From NCBI GenBank assembly GCA_046727955.1, contig JBKPDO010000127.1:24870-88869 (forward strand): a stretch of DNA of 64,000 bases. The letters run 5' to 3'. The position numbers and the translations under genes were made by a program. Source of the stretch: DASVXQ01 sp046727955. Lineage in GTDB: Bacteria; Actinomycetota; CALGFH01. Of this stretch, positions 58,451 to 64,000 are shown in pieces (the first letter of the stretch is position 1; every line of letters begins with the position of its first letter). The notes below the pieces were generated by a model. That model was not told where the DNA came from, did not search any database, and was given only the letters and a program-made list of their open reading frames with translations.

Positions 58451-58474
58451 CCGCGCTGCCTGGCGTTGGTCGAC

Positions 58475-59269
58475 ATGGTCAGGTTCCGCCGCCCTCGGCT
58501 GCTGCCGAAGGTGCGGCCGCGGCGTCTCACTCCCGCCGAGGCGACCGCGATCAAGGCCCGGCCGTGGCCGCGGCTGCCGTGGTGGCTGTGGCTGGCCGCC
58601 GTCGCCACAACGGCGGCGATGATCGTGCTGGCGCTCACGCTGCTCCGCCAGGGAGACAGAGCCGCTCCGGTGGAGGTCGGCGCCCTGCGCCCGCCGCCGG
58701 CAGGCCAGCTGACCCACGGCATCGGCGCCTACCGCGTGCCGGCGCTCGAGCCGGCCAACGCCGGCCGGGTAGTGCGGCGGCGCGCGAGCTGCCCGCGCCT
58801 GGCCAACCTCACCCTGGTCGGCACGGCCGGCGAGGTGGATCTGCTGTCCCAGGCCGCCGACCTGACCTGCGCGCTGCGGTCGACCCCCGAGATCAACCGC
58901 GCCCGCGGCGGTCTCGACCGCCAAGGCATCGAGGTGGCGTTCGCGGAGTTCCAGGTCGCCAGCGTCGAATCCACCTCCGTGCTGCAGCCGGGACGGGACA
59001 CCGTGCTGGTCACCGGCGCCTACTCGCGGCGCACCCCGCAGCGGGTCGCGGCGCTGCTGATTCACGAGGGGACTCATCTCGCCGCTGAACGCGCACCCAC
59101 TGCCTCCGACGAGCTCGCCGCCCGCACGGCCGAGCTGCAGGCCTGCCAGCGGCTGTTTCCTGCCAGCGGTGGGGTGGCTCCCAACCAGGGCTGCCGCGAC
59201 GCGGCCTCGCTGCTCGCCACCGGTGACGCGGACGCCCTCGCGGCGCTGCGCAGGGCCGGCTACCGGTGA
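58475..59269 (+). CDS. Membrane-anchored protein with HExxH zinc motif
   Basis: A 264-aa protein. Basic N-terminus, one membrane helix (PWWLWLAAVATTAAMIVLAL), then an extracytoplasmic domain. LIHEGTHLAAERAPT contains HEGTH, an HExxH zinc-protease motif, followed by DELAARTAELQACQRLF, whose Glu may be a third ligand. A putative metalloprotease of unknown substrate. Starts at ATG 58475 or TTG 58466. Stop overlaps the next gene. Confidence 0.72.
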   Translation: MVRFRRPRLLPKVRPRRLTPAEATAIKARPWPRLPWWLWLAAVATTAAMIVLALTLLRQGDRAAPVEVGALRPPPAGQLTHGIGAYRVPALEPANAGRVVRRRASCPRLANLTLVGTAGEVDLLSQAADLTCALRSTPEINRARGGLDRQGIEVAFAEFQVASVESTSVLQPGRDTVLVTGAYSRRTPQRVAALLIHEGTHLAAERAPTASDELAARTAELQACQRLFPASGGVAPNQGCRDAASLLATGDADALAALRRAGYR

Positions 59270-60099
59270 GCCGGCTCGACTGGCCCGTGCGCCGTGGCGG
59301 CACCGCGGTGGTCACGACCTCCGGCGTCGACGAGCGCTGGGTCGAGGGCACCGATCCGGCGATCGAGCTGCCGGTGGCCTCGGTGACCAAGCTGCTGACT
59401 ACCATGGCGGCCCTGGACGCGGTCGAGGCCGGGCACGTCGACCTGGACCAGCGGGTGGACCAGGAGGGGGCCACTGTGCGTCACCTGCTCGCGCACGCCT
59501 CCGGCCTGCCCCAGGACGAGCACCGAGGCCGGCGCCGCCCGCCGGGGCAGCGCCGCGTCTACTCCAACGCCGGCTTCCGGCTGCTGGCCGAGGTGGTCGC
59601 CGAGGCGGTCGGGACCAGCTTCGAGGGATGGCTCGCCAGCGCGGTGCTCGACCCGCTGGGCATGCGCGCCACCCGGCTGGCCGGGCGCAACGGGATCGAT
59701 GCCGATCCGGCCGCCGGTGCGGTGTCCACGCTGGCCGACCTGGTGCGGCTCGCGCGGTGCCTGCTGGACCGCGGCGCGCCGGTGGTCGGCCCGGAGCTGT
59801 TCGCGCAGGCGACCAAGGTGCAGTTCCCAGGGCTCGCCGGGCTGGTCCCTGGCGTCGGCTACTTCGATCCGTGCGACTGGGGCCTTGGCTTCGAGCTGCG
59901 CGACGGTAAGCGACCGCACTGGATGGGCGAGCGCCGCTCCCCGGGCGCGTTCGGCCATTTCGGTGCCACCGGCTGCTTCCTCTGGGTGGACCCGGCGGTC
60001 GACCTGGCGGCCGTCGCGGTCACCGACCGCAACTTCGAGGACCAGCGCTGGGCGATGGCCACCTGGCCCGCCTGGTCGGACCATCTCCCGGCGGTTTGA
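59266..60099 (+). CDS. Serine hydrolase, beta-lactamase (class C-like) family
   Basis: A 277-aa serine hydrolase. SVTK (39-42) carries the nucleophile Ser and Lys; YSN (99-101) is the second motif; GHFGATGCFLWVDP holds the HxG motif. No signal peptide is visible, so the substrate is probably cytoplasmic or an ester, not a penicillin. GTG start overlaps the upstream gene. Confidence 0.87.
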   Translation: MSRLDWPVRRGGTAVVTTSGVDERWVEGTDPAIELPVASVTKLLTTMAALDAVEAGHVDLDQRVDQEGATVRHLLAHASGLPQDEHRGRRRPPGQRRVYSNAGFRLLAEVVAEAVGTSFEGWLASAVLDPLGMRATRLAGRNGIDADPAAGAVSTLADLVRLARCLLDRGAPVVGPELFAQATKVQFPGLAGLVPGVGYFDPCDWGLGFELRDGKRPHWMGERRSPGAFGHFGATGCFLWVDPAVDLAAVAVTDRNFEDQRWAMATWPAWSDHLPAV

Positions 60100-60127
60100 G
60101 TAGCACTCCCCACAGGAGGCCGGTGAC

Positions 60128-60216
60128 CATGGCACAGCCGCTTTTCGGACTTCGGTGACCCATGGCACAGGCGCTTTTGGGGGGCCGTGGGGGAGCGAGC
60201 TCCCCCCACATGGATC
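60128..60216 (+). repeat. Dispersed palindromic repeat upstream of purQ
   Basis: Two A-like modules (ATGGCACAGCCGCTTTTCGG and ATGGCACAGGCGCTTTTGGG) followed by B (palindrome GGGGGAGCGAGCTCCCCC ending ACATGGAT). Confidence 0.9.
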
Positions 60217-60260
60217 AAGGGTTATGGGTTGGTAGGCTTGACGGCGACATCCGCCAGTCG

Positions 60261-60298
60261 GGTACCAATCGGTACCAGTCTTTCGATACCGATACCAG
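60261..60298. promoter_or_regulatory. GGTACC-type tandem motifs upstream of purQ
   Basis: GGTACCAATC/GGTACCAGTC in tandem, then TTCGATACC/GATACC. A TTGACG lies at about 60238. Possible promoter and operator region for purQ. Confidence 0.35.
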
Positions 60299-60311
60299 GA
60301 GGTTTTCGCCA

Positions 60312-60983
60312 GTGCGCGTGGGCGTGGTGACGTTTCCGGGCTCGTGTGACGACCGGGACGCCCGGGCCGCGGCCCAGCTGATGGGAGCCGAGGCGGTGGC
60401 GCTCTGGCACGGGGACGACGACCTCCGCGGGTCGGAGGCGGTGATCCTTCCCGGTGGCTTCTCCTACGGCGACTACCTCCGCTGCGGGGCGATCGCCCGG
60501 TTCTCGCCGGTGATGGCCGCGGTGGCCGGTTTCGCCGGGGCCGGCGGCCCAGTGCTCGGCATCTGCAACGGGTTCCAGGTACTGTGCGAGGCTGGCCTGC
60601 TGCCCGGCGCACTGCTGCGCAACGCCGGCCTGCGCTTTGTGTGCCGCGAGGTCGAGGTGGAGGTCCGCTCGACGGCCACGCTCTGGAGCGGTCGCTGCCA
60701 GCCCGGCGAGCGCCTGGCGATCCCGGTGAAGCACGGCGAGGGACGCTACGTCCACCCCGACCCGGACCGGCTGGCTGCGGACGGGCAGGTGGTGTTCAGC
60801 TACGCGCCAGGGCACAACCCCAACGGCTCCCTGGCCGACATCGCCGGGGTCTCGAACCGCCGCGGCAACGTGGTCGGCCTTATGCCGCACCCGGAGCACG
60901 CGGTCGACCCCGCGCTCGGCCCAACCGGCGGCCGCGCCCTCTTCGAAAGCCTGCTTGCCTTGGCCGCCAGCCCAACCGGCTAG
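60312..60983 (+). CDS. purQ: Phosphoribosylformylglycinamidine synthase subunit PurQ
   Basis: A 223-aa PurQ glutaminase. VVTFPGSCDDRDA, LPGGFSYGDYLRCGAIARFS, GICNGFQVLCEAGLL (nucleophile Cys) and MPHPEHAVDP (His/Glu of the triad) are present. The GTG start at 60312 has AGGAGG upstream. The TAG stop (60981-60983) is formed by the left end of a MITE. Confidence 0.95.
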   Translation: MRVGVVTFPGSCDDRDARAAAQLMGAEAVALWHGDDDLRGSEAVILPGGFSYGDYLRCGAIARFSPVMAAVAGFAGAGGPVLGICNGFQVLCEAGLLPGALLRNAGLRFVCREVEVEVRSTATLWSGRCQPGERLAIPVKHGEGRYVHPDPDRLAADGQVVFSYAPGHNPNGSLADIAGVSNRRGNVVGLMPHPEHAVDPALGPTGGRALFESLLALAASPTG

Positions 60984-61089
60984 TGTCCCGAGTTACTGAT
61001 TCGCTTCACATTCGTAGCGGCCAACCTTCCTGGTCAGGGGGCCAAGAGCCGCCCCGAGAACAGCAACGAATCAACGACTCGGGACACTA
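60981..61089. mobile_element. MITE with IS630-like ends, 109 bp
   Basis: Left end TAGTGTCCCGAGTTACTGAT; right end, read on the minus strand, TAGTGTCCCGAGTCGTTGAT. About 20 of 23 bases match. Both ends begin with TA, the target duplicated by IS630/Tc1-type transposases. No transposase is encoded. The left TA-G makes the purQ stop codon. Confidence 0.8.
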
Positions 61090-61146
61090 GTGACCTACGG
61101 ATAACTACGTCGAGGATGCGCTGCTGTCACGGCTGCCGGATAACGG

Positions 61147-61464
61147 CTACGACGGACCGGCCGGGCCCGTTGGGTGGCGGTGGTCGCCGAAGAGGCGCTC
61201 GATGCGGCGAGCGAGACTGGGGTCGCGCTCGGTGAGGCCGCCGGCGGAGTGGGTGGTGAGCGAGAGCGTCACCTTGTTCCAGCGGATGTCGATGTCAGGG
61301 TGATGCCCGGCCGCCTCCGCCGCCTCGGCCACCCGATCGACGAAGGTCATGGCCGACCGGAAATCGTCCAGGGTATAGGTCTTGACGATCCGGTCGCCTT
61401 CCCGCTCCCATTCCGGCAGCTTGTCCAGGGCCGTCTCGATCGCGGCCTCGTCCAGAAGGTCCAT
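61147..61464 (-). CDS. 4a-hydroxytetrahydrobiopterin dehydratase (PhhB-like)
   Basis: A 105-aa pterin-4a-carbinolamine dehydratase. AEAAGHHPDIDIRWNKVTLS carries the [E/D]xxxHHP-like motif; TYTLDDFRSAMTFVDRVAE is the conserved N-terminal helix. The ATG at 61464 is preceded by a tandem duplication of the ribosome-binding region. It is divergent from purL. Confidence 0.9.
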   Translation of the reverse strand: MDLLDEAAIETALDKLPEWEREGDRIVKTYTLDDFRSAMTFVDRVAEAAEAAGHHPDIDIRWNKVTLSLTTHSAGGLTERDPSLARRIERLFGDHRHPTGPAGPS

Positions 61465-61502
61465 AACACTCACCTGCCTCCGAAACACTCACCTGCCTCC
61501 GA
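61465..61502 (-). repeat. 19-bp tandem duplication of a ribosome-binding region
   Basis: AACACTCACCTGCCTCCGA (plus strand) occurs twice. On the minus strand each copy contains GGAGG; only the proximal copy lies close enough to the PCD ATG at 61464. Confidence 0.9.
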
Positions 61503-61581
61503 GCACGCGAGTCCTGCTGCGACGGTACACCCCTGATAGCCTTGGGCCGGTCGTCGCCGCCCGCACTCGGCAGGAGGAGTC

Positions 61582-63771
61582 GTGACCTTGAGCATCGCTT
61601 CACCGCTGCACCGGCAGCTCGGGCTGACCGACGACGAGCACGACCGCATCGTGGCGGTGCTCGGCCGCGAGCCGAGCCGTGCCGAGCTGGCGATGTACTC
61701 GGTGATGTGGTCGGAGCACTGCTCCTACAAGTCATCCAAGGTGCACCTCCGCGACTTGCCCACCGACGGGCCGCAGGTCCTCCAGGGCCCGGGCGAGAAC
61801 GCTGGCGTGGTCGACATCGGCGATGGCCTCGCCGCGGTCTTCAAGATCGAGTCACACAACCACCCCTCGTTCGTGGAGCCGTTCCAGGGGGCGGCGACTG
61901 GAGTGGGCGGGATCATCCGGGACATCCTGGCCATGGGAGCGCGGCCGCTGGCGAGCCTGAACTCGCTGCGCTTCGGCGACCTCGCCGACCCGCCGCAGCG
62001 CCACCTGCTCGAGGGGGTGGTGGCCGGTATCGGCCACTACGGCAACTGCGTCGGCGTCGCCACCGTGGGCGGGGAGGTCGCCTTTGATCCCTGCTACGCC
62101 GGGAACCCGCTGGTGAACGCGCTGACGCTCGGGATCATGCCGGCCGAGCGCCTGGTGCTCGGCCGGGCTGAGCGGCCCGGCGACCTGGCCGTGCTGCTCG
62201 GCGCCAAGACCGGGCGCGACGGCATCGGCGGCGCCAGCGTGCTCGCCTCCGCTAACTTCTCCCCGGGCGACCAGGCCAAGCGCCCGAACGTCCAGGTCGG
62301 CGACCCGTTCCAGGAGAAGCTCCTGATCGAGTCCTGCCTCGAGCTGGTCGAGGGCGGGCTGCTCGCCGGCCTACAGGACCTGGGCGCGGCCGGCATCTCC
62401 TGCGCGGTCTCCGAGGTGGCGGCGCGCGCCGGCATGGGCATGGAGGTGGACCTGGACGCCGTGCCCCTGCGGGAGCCCTCCATGGAGGCCTGGGAGATCC
62501 TGGTGTCGGAGTCGCAGGAGCGCATGCTCGCCCTGGTCGAGCCGGCCAAGCTCGAGCAGGTGCTGGCCATCTGCCAGCGCTGGGGGGTGCTCGTGAGCGT
62601 CATCGGCAGGATGGTCGGCGGCGGCTGGCTGCGCGTCCGCTACCGCGGCGAGCTGGTCGCCGACGTGCCCGCCCGCAGCCTGGCGGACGAGGGCCCGGTG
62701 TACCACCGGCCGCTGCAAGCTCCCGTGCCGCAGGGCGAAGCCGCCGTGCCGCTGGACGCCGACCCCGCCGCCGCGGTGCTGGCCCTGGCGGGCGATCCCA
62801 CCTGCGCCTCCAAGCGCTGGGTGTACGAGCAGTACGACCGCTACGTGGGCCACGGCACACTGGCCGGGCCGGGCGCCGACGCGGCGCTCGTGCGCGTGCC
62901 GGGCACCGGTCGAGCGCTGGCGCTCGCGGTCGACGGCAACGGGCGCTACACCGCGCTGGACCCGGCCGCCGGAGCCGCTCTGGCCGTTGCCGAGGCCGCC
63001 CGCAACGTCGCCTGCACGGGCGCGCGGCCGCTGGCGGTCACCAACTGCCTCAACTTCGCAAGCCCCGAACGGCCAGAGGTGATGGGCGCGTTCGCGGCCG
63101 CGGTCGCCGGCATGGCGGCGGCGTGCCGGGCGCTCGGCACCCCGATCACCGGCGGCAACGTGAGCTTCTACAACGAGTCGGCCGGCCAGGCGGTCCATCC
63201 CACGCCGGTGGTGGGCATGCTGGGCGTGCTGGAGGACGCGACCGCGGCGGTCCCGAGCGGTTTTCCGCGCGCCGGGCTGGAGGTCTGGCTGCTCGGTGAG
63301 ACCCGTGAGGACCTCGGTGGCTCGGCCTGGCAGCGGCTGGCCACCGGCCGGCTCGAGGGGCGCCCGCCAGCACTGGACCTCGCCGCCGAGGCCCGTCTGC
63401 ATGGCCTGCTGGTGGACCTGGCCGCGCGCCGGCTGCTCGCAGGCGCGCACGACCTCTCCGACGGTGGCCTCGCGCTGGCCCTGGTCGAGGCGGTCCTGGC
63501 GGCTGGGGTGGGCGCGCGGCTCGAGCTGCCAGGGGACGTGGGGCTACCTCCGCTGGCGTTGCTGGTCAGCGAGTCGCCGTCGCGTGCGCTGGTGGCGGTG
63601 GAACCGGCCAGCTCGAGCGGCGTCGCGGGGGCAGCCGACCGCGCCGGCGTCCCGGCGACCCGCATCGGCTCGACCGGCGGGGAGCGCCTGAACGTCGCCG
63701 GCCTGCTCGACCTCGACCTCGGCACGCTGCGGGAACGATTCGAGGGTGCGATCGCTCGCGCTCTCGAGTGA
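61582..63771 (+). CDS. purL: Phosphoribosylformylglycinamidine synthase subunit PurL
   Basis: A 729-aa small-type PurL, which uses ammonia from PurQ to make FGAM. MWSEHCSYKSSKVHLRDLPT, IESHNHPSFVEPFQGAATGV, DLGAAGISCAVSEVAARAG and GGNVSFYNESAGQAVHPTPV are family motifs. The start is GTG with AGGAG upstream. Works with PurS and PurQ. Confidence 0.95.
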   Translation: MTLSIASPLHRQLGLTDDEHDRIVAVLGREPSRAELAMYSVMWSEHCSYKSSKVHLRDLPTDGPQVLQGPGENAGVVDIGDGLAAVFKIESHNHPSFVEPFQGAATGVGGIIRDILAMGARPLASLNSLRFGDLADPPQRHLLEGVVAGIGHYGNCVGVATVGGEVAFDPCYAGNPLVNALTLGIMPAERLVLGRAERPGDLAVLLGAKTGRDGIGGASVLASANFSPGDQAKRPNVQVGDPFQEKLLIESCLELVEGGLLAGLQDLGAAGISCAVSEVAARAGMGMEVDLDAVPLREPSMEAWEILVSESQERMLALVEPAKLEQVLAICQRWGVLVSVIGRMVGGGWLRVRYRGELVADVPARSLADEGPVYHRPLQAPVPQGEAAVPLDADPAAAVLALAGDPTCASKRWVYEQYDRYVGHGTLAGPGADAALVRVPGTGRALALAVDGNGRYTALDPAAGAALAVAEAARNVACTGARPLAVTNCLNFASPERPEVMGAFAAAVAGMAAACRALGTPITGGNVSFYNESAGQAVHPTPVVGMLGVLEDATAAVPSGFPRAGLEVWLLGETREDLGGSAWQRLATGRLEGRPPALDLAAEARLHGLLVDLAARRLLAGAHDLSDGGLALALVEAVLAAGVGARLELPGDVGLPPLALLVSESPSRALVAVEPASSSGVAGAADRAGVPATRIGSTGGERLNVAGLLDLDLGTLRERFEGAIARALE

Positions 63772-63809
63772 GCCATTCCTGGAAGGCTCGCGGCGCTCGA
63801 GGCGGCGCT

Positions 63810-64000
63810 CTAGAGAGTTCCGGCGCCGACTCCCCGCGGCCTGGTGTTCGGGCGCAGGGCGGCGGAGGCGCGGGCGAGGGCGTGCTGGACCAGCTCGATC
63901 AGCGTGGTCTTGGCCGACTCGCGCACCCTGGCGTCACAAAACACCACCGGCGTCTGCGGCCCCACCACCAGCGCCTCCCGCACGTCCTCCACCGAATGGG
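63810..64000 (-). CDS. CvnD-like GTPase, C-terminal end only
   Basis: The last 62-63 codons of an open frame whose start lies beyond the window. VEDVREALVVGPQTPVVFCD and ESAKTTLIELVQHALARA match the C-terminus of CvnD/Mgl-type small GTPases of actinobacterial conservons. A trailing basic tail (RPNTRPRGVGAG) ends at TAG. Function is inferred from this fragment alone. Confidence 0.65.
   Translation of the reverse strand, partial: HSVEDVREALVVGPQTPVVFCDARVRESAKTTLIELVQHALARASAALRPNTRPRGVGAGTL

Overview
The window is very GC-rich DNA from an actinomycete-type bacterium (Actinomycetota). Supporting genes are a WhiB iron-sulfur regulator, an actinobacterial GlgM-type glycogen synthase, a DinB/MDMPI-fold (mycothiol-type) protein, a PIG-L/MshB-like deacetylase, an LLM-class (F420-type) oxidoreductase, DUF2017 next to ClpS, a CvnD-like GTPase, and GTG/TTG starts with ATGA and TGATG gene overlaps. 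Species or genus cannot be fixed from the sequence. No rRNA, tRNA or CRISPR array was recognised.

Region 1 (1-28 kb) is mostly housekeeping. It contains the parts of a block that I recall as contiguous in mycobacteria (Rv3672c-Rv3683: Nudix, MBL hydrolase, RidA, a ~51-aa protein, two ArsA-like ATPases, WhiB4, PonA2, metallophosphoesterase). Here they are spread over 25 kb and interleaved with MscS, NfeD plus an SPFH protein, a DinG-like helicase, CapA, CobS/CobC, DUF2017-ClpS and selB-selA. An AIR-synthase-like protein, a glycosyltransferase and an LLM oxidoreductase follow.

Region 2 (29-38 kb) is accessory. It holds an AbiEi/AbiEii pair (type IV toxin-antitoxin), a divergent MarR-MFS pair, and a three-gene operon on the minus strand. 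That operon encodes a kleisin/MksF-like protein, a small KITE/MksE-like protein and a 954-aa SMC-type ATPase. The order matches MksFEB or Wadjet JetABC, but no JetD nuclease is present. It is my best candidate for an under-described system.

Region 3 (38-49.5 kb) is a Tad/Flp pilus locus: CpaB, CpaE, CpaF, TadB, TadC, a prepilin, two TadE-like proteins and a TadG-like protein. Three unknown envelope proteins and a convergent LysM protein follow. Several products carry low-complexity tails or repeat-encoded segments.

Region 4 (49.6-64 kb) holds glgM, a TetR regulator with its QacA/EmrB-type exporter, a probable PPi-dependent phosphofructokinase, FlbD and a sigma-28 factor, a LuxR regulator with a degenerate receiver, and the purine genes purS, purQ and purL. 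Two hydrolase genes sit between purS and purQ. A pterin dehydratase and a MITE sit between purQ and purL.

A modular family of GC-rich palindromic repeats is scattered through the window (near 5.6, 9.5, 29.2, 35.9, 58.0 and 60.2 kb). One copy supplies the last codons of the KITE-like gene. Short tandem duplications at translation starts are another recurrent theme. Functions were assigned from motifs and remembered family features only; no database search was run.
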